64,000 nt of DNA from Pseudarthrobacter sp. NIBRBAC000502772 (GCF_006517235.1 NZ_CP041188.1:4712001-4776000); one strand, 5' to 3'; shown: positions 52,735 through 61,937, numbered from the stretch's first letter. Translations and numbers: made by a program. The notes: generated by a model not told the origin, from the sequence alone.

Positions 52735-53814
52735 ATGAATTCGCAGGAGAATAGTTCGGTCACACCGCTGGGTGCGGCTGCACCCCTCAAACGTCCCGGG
52801 CGCCCTCAACCCGTCACGCTCCGGCAGGTAGCCGAGGCCGCCGGCGTTTCGACTGCCACCGTCTCCCTTGTAGTGAACAAGAAAAAGACTGCCCGGATAT
52901 CCGACGAAACCCGCCAGCGCGTGCGGGACGCCATCCGGGACCTGGGCTATCGGCCGAACGCCATGGCGCAAACCCTGGTCAGCGGGAGTTCGCGGTTCAT
53001 CGGGCTCGTGGCCGATGCCATTGCCACCACCCCTTTTGCCGGCCAGATCATCCACGGCGCCCAGGATGAAGCCTGGAAGCACGGCTACGCCCTTCTCATC
53101 GCCAACACCGAAGGCAACCGCGAGCTCGAGACGGACGCGATTGCCATGATGCTTGAATACAAGGTGCGCGGAATCCTCTACTCCACCTGGTTCCACCGGC
53201 CCACGGACATCCCGGCCTCCCTGAAGGAGTCGGACTTCGTCCTCGTCAACTGCTTTTCCACGGAACCAGGCTCCCGGGCCGTGGTCCCGGATGAAGTACA
53301 GGGCGGCCGTTCAGCCACGGAGATCCTGCTGAAACACGGCCACCGCCGGATCGCCTTCATCAACGCCACCATCCCGGCCCCGGCTAAGGACGGACGACTC
53401 CAGGGCTACAGGGAAGCGCTGGAAGCGGAAGGCATCCCGTTCGACGCGGGCCTGGTCCTGGAAGCCTACCCAGACCAGGAAGGCGGGTACGGGGCGACCG
53501 AGGAACTCCTCAAGCGCGAAGCCACTGCCGTGTACTGCTACAACGACCGAATGGCGATGGGGCTATACGACGGGCTTCGCGAGCACGGGCTCTCCATCCC
53601 CGAGGACATAGCAGTGGTGGGATTCGATAACCAGGAAGTCATCGCCGCCCACGTCCGACCCCCGCTTTCCACCGTCGCTCTCCCCCACTACGAACTGGGC
53701 GCAGCCGGAGTGCGGATGCTCCTGGGCCTTGAAGAAGCACCGGCCGCTGACCCCACAAAAATCCACTGTCCCACCGTGGAACGGAACTCGGTGCGGGCTC
53801 TGGCCCCCGCATAG
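52735..53814 (+). CDS. LacI-family regulator of the levan locus
   Basis: This 359-residue repressor has the DNA-binding domain VTLRQVAEAAGVSTATVSLV followed by the hinge segment RPNAMAQTLVSGSS. The sensor domain contains IVGFDN-type sequence IPEDIAVVGFDNQEVIAAH. An upstream in-frame ATG at 52693 overlaps the permease stop, but AAGGAGG at 52724-52730 points to ATG 52735. It is the last gene of the operon. The four 17-base operators in front of the two promoters, with a central CG typical of LacI sites, are its expected targets; the inducer is probably an imported levan product. Confidence 0.9.
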   Translation: MNSQENSSVTPLGAAAPLKRPGRPQPVTLRQVAEAAGVSTATVSLVVNKKKTARISDETRQRVRDAIRDLGYRPNAMAQTLVSGSSRFIGLVADAIATTPFAGQIIHGAQDEAWKHGYALLIANTEGNRELETDAIAMMLEYKVRGILYSTWFHRPTDIPASLKESDFVLVNCFSTEPGSRAVVPDEVQGGRSATEILLKHGHRRIAFINATIPAPAKDGRLQGYREALEAEGIPFDAGLVLEAYPDQEGGYGATEELLKREATAVYCYNDRMAMGLYDGLREHGLSIPEDIAVVGFDNQEVIAAHVRPPLSTVALPHYELGAAGVRMLLGLEEAPAADPTKIHCPTVERNSVRALAPA

Positions 53815-53892
53815 CCGCACCCAGGAATTGGCCTTGTCGTCCCCCATCGAGCGATGACGGCGACGAGCCGTGCGTTCGCCCGTACAGCCAGG

Positions 53893-53934
53893 TCGAGCCT
53901 GTCGGATTCCGGTGGTGGTTTCCGACAGGCTCGA
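53893..53934. terminator. bidirectional terminator between LacI and adenylate kinase
   Basis: TCGAGCCTGTCGGA pairs perfectly with TCCGACAGGCTCGA over a 14-base loop, between two converging genes. Confidence 0.7.
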
Positions 53935-53970
53935 TCACCGCTACTCGTCAGCGGTGCAGGCGGTTGGGTA

Positions 53971-54567
53971 CTACCGTCCGATTACGGCGGAGACCTTAAG
54001 AAGATCTCCCAGCGTGCTCATCACCCTGTCCGTGACCTCGCCGACCCCGCCAATCCCGTCAACCCTGGCGAGGATGCCGCGGCCGGCATACTTGGCCACC
54101 ACGGCCTCGGTCTGCTCGTGGTACAGGTCCAGCCGGTGCCGGATGACGGCTTCCGTGTCGTCGCTCCGGCCGGTTTCCTTGGCACGGCCCAGCAGGCGCG
54201 TGACCAGCTCCTCGTCGTCAGCGGTCAGCTGCAGGACGACGTCGAGCTTCTGGTCACCGTTGGCCAGGATTGAGTCAAGATAGTCCACCTGTGCCGTGGT
54301 CCGGGGGTAGCCGTCCAGGAGGAAGCCGGCGTCCACGTCATCCTCGCTGAGGCGCGACCTGACCATTTCGTTGGTGACGCTGTCCGGAACGAAATCCCCG
54401 TTGTCCATGTACTTTTTCGCCTCCACGCCCAGCGGGGTCTCGCCCTTGACGTTGGCGCGGAAGATGTCGCCGGTGGAGATCGCCACAACGCCGAGGCGTT
54501 CGGAAATCTGTTCCGCCTGCGTTCCCTTGCCCGAACCGGGCGGGCCAATAATCAGCATTCTGGTCAT
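53971..54567 (-). CDS. adk: adenylate kinase
   Basis: This 198-residue enzyme interconverts ATP, AMP and ADP. It begins MTRMLIIGPPGSGKGTQAEQ with the P-loop, then AISTGDIFRANVKGETPLG for AMP binding, GFLLDGYPRTTAQ and LGRAKETGRSDDTEAVIRHR. It lacks the zinc-binding LID insertion, as in actinobacterial short forms. The essential adk of such genomes normally sits in the ribosomal protein operon beside secY and map. Here neither is near, so this is probably a second copy. It is a single-gene unit. Confidence 0.9.
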   Translation of the reverse strand: MTRMLIIGPPGSGKGTQAEQISERLGVVAISTGDIFRANVKGETPLGVEAKKYMDNGDFVPDSVTNEMVRSRLSEDDVDAGFLLDGYPRTTAQVDYLDSILANGDQKLDVVLQLTADDEELVTRLLGRAKETGRSDDTEAVIRHRLDLYHEQTEAVVAKYAGRGILARVDGIGGVGEVTDRVMSTLGDLLKVSAVIGR

Positions 54568-54621
54568 TCAGATGTCCCTTCGTGGTGCCGCTTTTTTGTC
54601 GGTGGTGCCCTCAAGCAGGGT

Positions 54622-54647
54622 ACGACGGCGGGAGGTCCCGCCGTCGT
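54622..54647. terminator. hairpin terminator, repeated type (copy 2)
   Basis: ACGACGGCGGGA pairs with TCCCGCCGTCGT. It lies downstream of the aldehyde dehydrogenase on the minus strand, and the plus strand continues to CCTTTT. The core is identical to the hairpins at 29628 and 62904. Confidence 0.7.
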
Positions 54648-54728
54648 CCCGGGGCCTTTTGTGCTGCTACCGGTAGTTATGGTGCAGCGGGCGGTCAGGT
54701 GCGGGCGGGCCTGACAAGGGTGCTGCTT

Positions 54729-56252
54729 CTAGAAGAAGCCGAGCTTGTTCTCTGAGTGGCTTACCAGGAGGTTCTTGGTCTGCTGGTAGTGGTCCAGCAT
54801 CATGGAGTGGTTTTCACGTCCGATGCCCGAGGACTTGTAGCCGCCGAACGCTGCCCCGGCAGGGTAGGCGTGGTAGTTGTTCACCCACACCCGGCCGGCC
54901 TGGATCTCGCGGCCGGCACGGTAGGCCACGTTGCCGTTGCGCGACCAGACGCCGGCGCCAAGGCCGTACAGGGTGTCGTTAGCAATGCTGACTGCGTCCT
55001 TGTAGTCGCCGAAGCGTGCAACGGAGACCACCGGGCCGAAGATCTCCTCCTGGAAGATCCGCATCCAGTTGTGCCCCTCAAAAATGGTCGGCTGGACATA
55101 GAAACCGCCGGCCAGGTCCCCGTCAAGCTCCGACTGCGCACCGCCGGCCAGGATTTTGGCGCCCTCTTCGAGTCCGATGTCGATGTAGGAGAGGATCTTC
55201 TCCATCTGGCCCACCGATGCCTGGGCACCGATCTGGGTGTTGGTATCCAGCGGGTTGCCCTGGATGATCTGTTCTGTCCTGGCCACGGCATCAGCCATGA
55301 AGGAATCGTAGATACCGTCCTGGACGAGGGCACGGGAGGGGCTGCTGCAGACTTCGCCCTGGTTGAAGGCGTAAAGGGTGAAGCCCTCCAGCGCCTTGTC
55401 GTAGAACGCGTCGTTGGATTCGGCAACATCGTTGAAGAAGATGTTCGGGCTCTTGCCGCCGAGTTCCAGGGTGACCGGGATCAGGTTCTGGCTGGCGTAC
55501 TGGCTGATCAGGCGCCCCGTGGAGGTCTCGCCGGTGAACGCGATCTTGCGGATCCGCGGGCTGGAGGCCAGCGGCTTACCCACTTCCGCCCCGAAGCCGT
55601 TGACGATATTCAGCAGGCCCGCAGGCAGCAGGTCCGCAATGAGTTCCGCCAGGACCAGGATGGAGGCCGGGGTGTTGGAAGCGGGCTTGAGCACCACCGC
55701 GTTGCCGGCCGCCAGGGCAGGAGCCATCTTCCAGACGGCCATCAGGATGGGGAAATTCCACGGGATAATCTGGCCCACGACGCCGAGGGGTTCGTGGAAG
55801 TGGTATGCCGTGGTGTCGTCGTCGAGCTGGGACAGCCGGCCTTCCTGGGCGCGGATGGCGGAGGCAAAGTAGCGGAAGTGGTCCGCAGCGAGCGGAATGT
55901 CCGCATTCAACGTTTCGCGGATGGGCTTGCCGTTGTCCCACGATTCGGCGACGGCGAGCATCTCAAGGTTCGCGTCGATCCGGTCGGCGATCTTGTTCAG
56001 CACGGCGGCGCGCTCTGTGGCCGAAGCCTTGCCCCACGCCGGTGCGGCTTTGTGCGCGGCATCGAGTGCGAGCTCAACGTCCGCGGCGGCGCCACGTGCC
56101 ACCTCGGTGAATTGCTTTCCGTTCACCGGGGAAACGTTCTCGATGTATTGGCCGGTCGTTGGAGCCACCCATTCTCCGCCGATCCAGTTCTCATAGCGGT
56201 CCTTGAACTGGACCTTGGATCCTGATTGGCCGGGCTGTACATAAACAGTCAT
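54729..56252 (-). CDS. NAD-dependent aldehyde dehydrogenase
   Basis: This 507-residue enzyme resembles the acetaldehyde/chloroacetaldehyde dehydrogenases of the ExaC/AcoD type. Motifs in order are [56 protein letters not shown] (general-base Glu) and [12 protein letters not shown] (catalytic Cys). The C-terminus reads [26 protein letters not shown] before ATG 56252 selects this start over the GTG two codons earlier. No alcohol dehydrogenase is adjacent. It probably detoxifies or assimilates short aliphatic aldehydes. Confidence 0.9.
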   Translation of the reverse strand: MTVYVQPGQSGSKVQFKDRYENWIGGEWVAPTTGQYIENVSPVNGKQFTEVARGAAADVELALDAAHKAAPAWGKASATERAAVLNKIADRIDANLEMLAVAESWDNGKPIRETLNADIPLAADHFRYFASAIRAQEGRLSQLDDDTTAYHFHEPLGVVGQIIPWNFPILMAVWKMAPALAAGNAVVLKPASNTPASILVLAELIADLLPAGLLNIVNGFGAEVGKPLASSPRIRKIAFTGETSTGRLISQYASQNLIPVTLELGGKSPNIFFNDVAESNDAFYDKALEGFTLYAFNQGEVCSSPSRALVQDGIYDSFMADAVARTEQIIQGNPLDTNTQIGAQASVGQMEKILSYIDIGLEEGAKILAGGAQSELDGDLAGGFYVQPTIFEGHNWMRIFQEEIFGPVVSVARFGDYKDAVSIANDTLYGLGAGVWSRNGNVAYRAGREIQAGRVWVNNYHAYPAGAAFGGYKSSGIGRENHSMMLDHYQQTKNLLVSHSENKLGFF

Positions 56253-56346
56253 GGTCACTCCTCTGGAAAACAGACGTCTTCGTCCTGGCCCCCATGCTAG
56301 AACTTCAAAGGTTGCAACCAGGCTGCGAAGGTGTGCAGCGAGGTCC

Positions 56347-56799
56347 TTACTCGGCGATGTCCTCGGCCCATAGTTCAGGGTGTTCGTCCTGGAAGGTGCG
56401 CATCATCTCGACGCATCGGGCATCATTCAACACCACCACTTCGACGCCGCGTGAGCGGAGAAGTTCGAATTCGCCGGGGAACGTCTCGGCCTCGCCCACC
56501 ACCACGCGCGGAATCTTGAATTGGATGATGGTCCCCGTACACATCGCACACGGCGCCAGGGTTGTGTAGAGGGTTGTGTCCCGGTAGCTCTTCTGGCGTC
56601 CGGCAGCCCGCAGAGCAGACATCTCGCCGTGGGCGATGGGATCGCCATGCTGGACACGCTTGTTGTGGCCGCTGGCAATGACCACCCCGCCTCGGGCCAA
56701 GGCAGCACCGATCGGGATGCCGCCCTCTTGGAGGCTCTTTTGTGCGGCCTCGTAGGCAGCCTCGAAGACCGGGTCTGTGGTTCGTTCAGTTTCAGACAT
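56347..56799 (-). CDS. cytosine deaminase, FCY1 type
   Basis: This 150-residue protein belongs to the CMP/dCMP-deaminase superfamily. The zinc site is [11 protein letters not shown] with catalytic Glu, plus [16 protein letters not shown]. Beyond that it follows yeast cytosine deaminase FCY1 closely: [42 protein letters not shown] and the tail WAEDIAE (yeast ends WFEDIGE). It therefore probably converts cytosine to uracil; this small enzyme is unrelated to the large bacterial CodA. It stands alone, without a codB-like permease next to it. Confidence 0.85.
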   Translation of the reverse strand: MSETERTTDPVFEAAYEAAQKSLQEGGIPIGAALARGGVVIASGHNKRVQHGDPIAHGEMSALRAAGRQKSYRDTTLYTTLAPCAMCTGTIIQFKIPRVVVGEAETFPGEFELLRSRGVEVVVLNDARCVEMMRTFQDEHPELWAEDIAE

Positions 56800-56835
56800 G
56801 GGTGCAGTCTAAATCGCGCGCGTCGAGGAATTGTT

Positions 56836-56861
56836 GCTGACCGCTGACATAGGCGGTCAGC
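56836..56861. repeat. inverted repeat between deaminase and SRPBCC genes
   Basis: GCTGACCGC and GCGGTCAGC form a perfect nine-base inverted repeat with eight bases between. It lies in a divergent promoter region and may be an operator. Confidence 0.4.
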
Positions 56862-56961
56862 GGGCAAACGTCCCGCTAAAGCATGCGGAACCTGATCGTT
56901 GACCACGTGGAGCGACGTGAGTACTCTGGGTCAACTATCCATCCTTGCCGTGGAGGCAGCC

Positions 56962-57534
56962 ATGGGCGGCAATTCCAAAAGCAGCATCGACTACGAATTC
57001 CTGACCGTCTGGCGCGTCGCCGGGACCCTGCACGAGGTTATGGACATTCTGGGCGATGCCGGAACACTGGCCCGCTGGTGGCCCTCGGTGTATTTGGCTG
57101 TTGTGCCACTCGATCCAGGCAACCCGGATGGCAGTGGAAAGGCGTTCTCCCTACATACCAAGGGTTGGCTGCCGTACACCCTGAAGTGGCGGCTCACCGT
57201 CACCGAGCCCATCACGGAGCATGGATTCGCAATCTCCGCGCACGGTGACCTCAACGGCACCGGACGCTGGACCTTCGAACAGGACGGGCCAGAAACGGTT
57301 GTCACCTATGACTGGCGGGTCAGTGCGGCAAAACCGCTACTGCGTCGGTTGAGCTGGCTGCTCAGGCCCGCCTTTTCCGCAAATCACCGTTGGGCAATGG
57401 CCCGCGGACAGGAAGCCCTCGCTCTGGAATTACGACGACGGCGGACTGGCGCGGATCTCTCCAATATCCCCCAGCCTGCGCCGCCCACGTTTGCAAGCCG
57501 GTACCGCCGGCCAGGGAGGACAACCCAGGCCTGA
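56962..57534 (+). CDS. SRPBCC-family protein (polyketide cyclase/dehydratase type)
   Basis: This 190-residue protein begins MGGNSKSSIDYEFLTVWRVA with GGAGGC before ATG 56962; the frame is open to 56899. It has the START-like pattern of a first strand, a helix (LHEVMDILGDAGTLARWWPS), then strands KGWLPYTLKWRLTVTEP and GTGRWTFEQDGPETVVTYDW, and a long C-terminal helix. A large hydrophobic pocket is expected, but no ligand can be assigned. The last 30 residues are Arg/Pro-rich and disordered. Confidence 0.75.
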   Translation: MGGNSKSSIDYEFLTVWRVAGTLHEVMDILGDAGTLARWWPSVYLAVVPLDPGNPDGSGKAFSLHTKGWLPYTLKWRLTVTEPITEHGFAISAHGDLNGTGRWTFEQDGPETVVTYDWRVSAAKPLLRRLSWLLRPAFSANHRWAMARGQEALALELRRRRTGADLSNIPQPAPPTFASRYRRPGRTTQA

Positions 57535-57711
57535 CAAGAAAGAGCCGGCCGGGCCATGTCAAGCGGCCTTGACACCGGGTGGCCACGTTCGGCCCGGACT
57601 TCTTATGGGATTCGCAGCCGGCGGCGAGCTTCCCGACGATCGCTGACGCGCCCCATCAAATCCGCAACCTCGGACGAGGACGAGCCCAGCCAGGACGGCA
57701 AGGGCTGAGGG

Positions 57712-58095
57712 TTAGTCTTTGGCCAGGTTTTCCCTCAGCAGGGCGCGGTGTTCGACGGCGGCCTGCCGGTGGAGTGCGCGGCCGGCGTCGGTGAGTTCCA
57801 GGAACAGCGAGCGCCGGTCATCTTCGCAGGACTTGCGGGAAATCAGTCCGGCTTTGTCGAGCCGGTCCACCACCTTGGACATGGCGCTCTGGGTCATCGG
57901 CGTGCGCTCACCGAGTTGCTTCATGCGGCATGCCGCGTCGGTGCTTTCGGCCACGAGGTCCAGGATTTCAAACTCCGTCAGGCCGATGCTGAACTTCGAC
58001 TCCAGCGCACGGTCCAGCGCCCCGGCGGTATGGAAGTACGTTGTCTGGATGCTGCGCCATTGCTCAACCAGCTGCTGGTCCTGCGGTTTTGCCAT
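57712..58095 (-). CDS. MarR-family regulator
   Basis: This 127-residue winged-helix protein contains the dimer helix DQQLVEQWRSIQTTYFHTAG, the recognition region GERTPMTQSAMSKVVDRLDK and the wing RKSCEDDRRSLFLELTDAGR. It is slightly short for the family. It is divergent from an MFS drug-type exporter, with palindromes between them, and is the likely local repressor of that exporter. Confidence 0.9.
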   Translation of the reverse strand: MAKPQDQQLVEQWRSIQTTYFHTAGALDRALESKFSIGLTEFEILDLVAESTDAACRMKQLGERTPMTQSAMSKVVDRLDKAGLISRKSCEDDRRSLFLELTDAGRALHRQAAVEHRALLRENLAKD

Positions 58096-58129
58096 GCAGC
58101 GATTCTAGTTCATGACGAATTAAAAGTCC

Positions 58130-58161
58130 ACGTCATAATATTCCTTGTCATTCAATGACGT
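58130..58161. promoter_or_regulatory. candidate MarR operator region
   Basis: The divergent gap has GTCATTCAATGAC (58147-58159), palindromic around a central C, and a wider ACGTCAT (58130) to ATGACGT (58155) inverted pair. TGTCAT is repeated again just before the MFS start. Overlap with both promoters is likely. Confidence 0.55.
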
Positions 58162-58179
58162 GTCATATAAGTTGTAGCC

Positions 58180-59691
58180 ATGACTTCAACTTCCACCCTT
58201 GAAAGATCAGCCGGAGGCCGGCTTACAGCCGTGCGCTGGACCGGTGCACAATGGATGCTCCTCCTGGTCCTGTGCACCGTCCTGGCACTCGACGCACTGG
58301 ACGTATCAATGGTCGGTGTGGCCCTGCCCTCGATCGGCACAGAACTTAATCTCGGAACCGAATCCCTCCAGTGGATCGTCTCCGCCTACGTGCTCGGCTA
58401 CGGAAGCCTGCTCCTGCTCGGCGGACGGATGGCGGACCTGCTCGGCCGGCGGCGCATCTTCCTGATTGCGCTCAGCGTCTTCGCCGCCGCATCCCTGCTC
58501 GGCGGACTGGTGGATGACCCGGCCCTGCTGATCGCCACCCGTTTCGTCAAGGGCCTGGCCGCTGCATTCACGGCTCCCGCTGCCTTCTCGATCATCACCA
58601 CCAGCTTCGCGGAGGGGCGCGAACGCAACCGCGCCTTGTCCATCTTCACCACGTTCGGCGCCAGCGGATTCTCCCTCGGCCTGGTTGTGGGAGGCCTCAT
58701 GACCTCCCTGAGCTGGCGCTGGACCTTCCTGGTCTCCGTTCCGGTGGCAGTCGCCGTCGTGATCCTTGGCCTGAGGTACATCCCCCGGGACGGAGCCGCA
58801 GGCCAGGCCCCAGACGGGGAACCCGAGAGCGGGCATGACGTCTGGGGCGCCATCACGCTCGCGGGAGGCATGCTGGGGCTGGTGTACACGCTGGTAGCGG
58901 CGCCGGGGAACGGCTGGGGATCTGTGGCAACTATCGCCGGATTCGTGGCCTCCACCGCGGTGCTGGCAGCGTTCGCCGTGATCGAAAACCGCGTCAAACA
59001 CCCCCTGATCCGGTTCAGCATCCTCAGGGAAGGCTGGGTTGCCCGGGCCAACCTCAGTGCCGTGGGGCTGTTCGGTTCATACCTGAGTTTCCAGTTCATC
59101 CTGACGCTCTATCTGCAGTCCGCGCTGGGCTGGAGCCCCCTTGGCATGGCCCTGGCGCTGCTCCCGACCGGCCTGCTGGTTGCCTCGAGCGCACCCTTCG
59201 CGGACCGGCTGATCGAGAGATTCGGCGCCCCGCGGCTGATCCTGACCGGGCTGGCGGCGTTGACGCTCGGATACGTGCTGTTCCTTCGCGTGGGCACCTC
59301 GCCCAATTACGTGACCGACATTCTGCCGTCCGTCCTGCTGCTGGGCGTCGGTTTCGCCCTGGCCTTCCCGTCCATCAACGTCCAGGCCACTGCTGGCATC
59401 CGGGATTCCGAGCAAGGCCTGGCCGCAGGCCTGATCCAGACCAGCACCCAGGTCGGTGCCGCCCTGGTGCTGGCCGTCACCACGGCGATGGTGAGCGGTC
59501 ACGGCAATGCGCCCGAGGCGGGTGCCGCCGTCGATGCCGCCGCGATGCTGGAACAGTACCGGCCGGGCCTGATCCTGAGCGCGGCGGTGGCCGTGGCTGC
59601 CCTCCTCGTTGCCGCGACGCCCAGGCTGTCGCTGGGCAAAAGGCGAGAGTCGGAAGTGGAGTCCGGCGAGCGCCTCTTGGACACACAATGA
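58180..59691 (+). CDS. MFS exporter, DHA2 (EmrB/QacA) type
   Basis: This 503-residue transporter has fourteen predicted membrane helices. Motifs include LDALDVSMVGVALPSIG (motif D1 variant), LGYGSLLLLGGRMADLLGRR (motif A), and LGLVVGGLMTSLSWRWTFLVSVP (motif C region, given here for its position near residue 165). The layout of drug:proton antiporters is complete. It is divergent from a MarR regulator, which is the standard arrangement for inducible efflux. The substrates are unknown. Confidence 0.88.
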   Translation: MTSTSTLERSAGGRLTAVRWTGAQWMLLLVLCTVLALDALDVSMVGVALPSIGTELNLGTESLQWIVSAYVLGYGSLLLLGGRMADLLGRRRIFLIALSVFAAASLLGGLVDDPALLIATRFVKGLAAAFTAPAAFSIITTSFAEGRERNRALSIFTTFGASGFSLGLVVGGLMTSLSWRWTFLVSVPVAVAVVILGLRYIPRDGAAGQAPDGEPESGHDVWGAITLAGGMLGLVYTLVAAPGNGWGSVATIAGFVASTAVLAAFAVIENRVKHPLIRFSILREGWVARANLSAVGLFGSYLSFQFILTLYLQSALGWSPLGMALALLPTGLLVASSAPFADRLIERFGAPRLILTGLAALTLGYVLFLRVGTSPNYVTDILPSVLLLGVGFALAFPSINVQATAGIRDSEQGLAAGLIQTSTQVGAALVLAVTTAMVSGHGNAPEAGAAVDAAAMLEQYRPGLILSAAVAVAALLVAATPRLSLGKRRESEVESGERLLDTQ

Positions 59692-59797
59692 GCCTTGAGC
59701 AACCGAGAGCAGTTGAAACCGGCCTAAGCCGCGCCGGGACCACAGCCCTAAAGCTCCCCACGGCCCCCGGAATGCCGATAGCGGATCCGCCCTGTTG

Positions 59798-60538
59798 CTA
59801 CGCGGCAGGCAGCGGGCTGGCTTGAATGATGATGTTTTTCCCCCATAGGTCTTCCGTAAGACACGTGATCAGGACGAGACGGCCCGGCGCCTTGTCCCAG
59901 ATCGCGCTGTCCTTCAGGGTGTCCTTGTACTCCGTGGTGACCCGATCGATTTTGTAGTGGACCGGTCCTTCTGCCGTGGTGACGGTCAATACATCACCAG
60001 GTTGTGACAGGGAACTGATGTTGTTGAATGGGGACGCCCGCCCCTCCCAGCTGTGCCCAACGATGTAGGTGGTGTTAGTGGACCAGGCGCCAGGGACCCC
60101 GTACGGGGTAAGCCAGTAGGCGTCCGCGGTGTGTGGAGGAACGATGGAACCGAGGCTCGTCTCCTGCTCAGTCGGAGACAACGGCAGGACGGCTTGATCC
60201 ATCTCCACCGCCCCATACGTGATGTGCAATGGCGGTGAGCCAGTAGAGGAAGCGTCGGCCTCCTCCAGTGCATTGTTAGGCGGGCTTGCGGCGAGGAAGG
60301 ACTGCGGTGGGGCGGAAGTTTGCGGACTCGTTGTAACTGTCGGTGAAGACCCCCACCCCAAAAGCACTGCGGCCACCGATACCCCACCAACGAGCGAGCG
60401 GACCACCGCCGCCCTGCCCACGGTCCTCGCCTTCCGCTTTCCAGCACGAGCGCGCCCGGCCGACGACGAACGCCCCACCAGGTGCGCCGGGCCCGGCGTG
60501 CGGAGGTGCCGGCCGCTTGGAACAGATCCCCGCCGCAA
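59798..60538 (-). CDS. class E/F-like sortase
   Basis: This 246-residue membrane-anchored transpeptidase starts at a TTG with AGGAGTAGAGGC before it. A basic N-terminus and one membrane helix (AAVVRSLVGGVSVAAVLLGW) lead to an extracellular sortase domain. The catalytic His162 is in YIVGHSWEGR and Cys226 in GRLVLITCLTED. The arginine that normally follows the cysteine is not seen; Lys234 in LWGKNIII stands in its place. It lies four bases after the surface protein gene at 60543, whose C-terminus carries LADTGG. It probably attaches that protein to the cell wall, although the Arg-to-Lys change is unusual. Confidence 0.78.
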   Translation of the reverse strand: MRRGSVPSGRHLRTPGPAHLVGRSSSAGRARAGKRKARTVGRAAVVRSLVGGVSVAAVLLGWGSSPTVTTSPQTSAPPQSFLAASPPNNALEEADASSTGSPPLHITYGAVEMDQAVLPLSPTEQETSLGSIVPPHTADAYWLTPYGVPGAWSTNTTYIVGHSWEGRASPFNNISSLSQPGDVLTVTTAEGPVHYKIDRVTTEYKDTLKDSAIWDKAPGRLVLITCLTEDLWGKNIIIQASPLPAA

Positions 60539-60542
60539 GCCT

Positions 60543-61631
60543 CTACTCCTGACTGCTCCGACGCCTACCGGCTACCGGCCTGACGGCAAATACGATTGCT
60601 GTGGTTACTGCAAGAGCGGCAGCGATTGCGCCGAAAACCGCCAGGCCTCCGTTTGACGGACTTACCGCCGTGTCAATGTTGGTGCCCTTGTTCCTGCCCA
60701 GCCCGCCCGTGTCGGCCAGTGGCACTGCCGATGCAGAGGGGGTGGATTCCGTCTCGTTAGCCCGCGGCGTGGTGGTGTCAGTTGCCGTCGGTGAAGGGCT
60801 TGGGGTCGTCGTCGCAGACGTCGTCGCAGCGGCAGTCTCTGTCGCAGTTGCAGTCGTTGTCGCAGTTGCAGTCGTTGTGGCGCAGGAAGGACTGGTAAAC
60901 ACGTTCGTATCCAGTGAGACCTGCCCGTTACGGGCCAGTGCCCGCCCCTCTACTGTTGCGCCGGTCTCGACAGTTATCGACGTGAGGGCAAGAATGGTCC
61001 CTTTGAAACTTGAGGCGGTGCCCAAAGTAGCTGAGCTGCCAACCTGCCAGAACACGTTGCAGGCTTGGGCGCTGTTGGTCAGGATGATACTGCTGGCCGA
61101 AGCGGTGATTAGCGTCGAAGCTGCTTGGAAGACAAATACGGAGTTGGGATTGCCTTGGCCGTCAAGAGTGAGCTGCCCGCTGAGTCCCAACGAGGAAGTG
61201 GACCCGTAGACGCCTTCCGTCAGGGTCCTGCCCACCAGGTCGCCCGTAACGCTGGTAGTCAACGGTTGGCCTGCGGCGTTGTTGTAGGCAATGGTCACGT
61301 CTGACTGCGCTTGCTGGGCCACTGCATCTGCTGCGTGGGTGGCTCCGGCCGAATTGCCTGGCGGAAACCCGGTGATCGTAGTCCCTGGGCTGACGCCCAG
61401 GTCCCTCTGGAGTGTAGTGGGACCAGTGTTGGTCACTGTGGTGCCGGCAAGCACGGAGTAGGAGGTGGCGGTGCCTAAATTGACCGGGGTGGCCGCGAAG
61501 GCCGGCACCTGCTGCAACAGTAAGGCCGCGGCCAAGAAAACAACGCCGGTTGCGCCGCCTGCTGCTGTTCGACGGCGAAATACCCTCGAAGTGTGCTTTT
61601 GTGACCCAAGATGCGCAGAATTGTGTTTCAT
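60543..61631 (-). CDS. sortase-anchored surface protein with DUF3494 ice-binding-like domain
   Basis: This 362-residue protein has a signal peptide ending near PAFAATP and then a DUF3494-type beta-solenoid (LGTATSYSVLAGTTVTNTG, LQRDLGVSPGTTITGFPPG, VFVFQAASTLITASASSIIL, VFWQVGSSATLGTASSFKGT). A Thr/Ala/Pro-rich linker follows, then PLADTGG, a membrane helix (GGLAVFGAIAAALAVTTAIV) and RRR. LAxTG is the recognition pattern of class E-type sortases, and a sortase gene follows directly. DUF3494 proteins include ice-binding proteins of cold-adapted bacteria, but many members do not bind ice; adhesion is an alternative. Confidence 0.83.
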   Translation of the reverse strand: MKHNSAHLGSQKHTSRVFRRRTAAGGATGVVFLAAALLLQQVPAFAATPVNLGTATSYSVLAGTTVTNTGPTTLQRDLGVSPGTTITGFPPGNSAGATHAADAVAQQAQSDVTIAYNNAAGQPLTTSVTGDLVGRTLTEGVYGSTSSLGLSGQLTLDGQGNPNSVFVFQAASTLITASASSIILTNSAQACNVFWQVGSSATLGTASSFKGTILALTSITVETGATVEGRALARNGQVSLDTNVFTSPSCATTTATATTTATATETAAATTSATTTPSPSPTATDTTTPRANETESTPSASAVPLADTGGLGRNKGTNIDTAVSPSNGGLAVFGAIAAALAVTTAIVFAVRPVAGRRRSSQE

Positions 61632-61842
61632 GGCAGTCCCTTCCCCAGTAGGGCCAACGCCCTAAGACACTGCCCCACAAATTTGTAAGGGAGCTTACTA
61701 ACGGACTGTACGCCCGAAACTGCGGCGGACCTAAGGCGTGCGTTGGCTGAAAACCGGCCCTTAGGGCGGCCCAGCAATTGCCGGCGAAGGCTTGGGCTCT
61801 ATCCACGCAGGTCAGTGTCGAATGGTGCCGTTCGGACCGATT

Positions 61843-61897
61843 TCCGACACCTCCATATTCGCCGAATAATTAATCGAATATTTGGATAAATGTCGGA
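61843..61897. repeat. nested inverted repeats upstream of the surface-protein gene
   Basis: TCCGACA (61843-61849) and TGTCGGA (61891-61897) enclose ATATTCG (61855-61861) and CGAATAT (61875-61881), with an AT-rich centre. The AT-rich core in GC-rich surroundings resembles a recombinase or regulator site. No recombinase gene is intact nearby. Confidence 0.5.
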
Positions 61898-61937
61898 CGG
61901 ATCAACAGCGAGACCACATCATCGAGGATGTCTTGGA

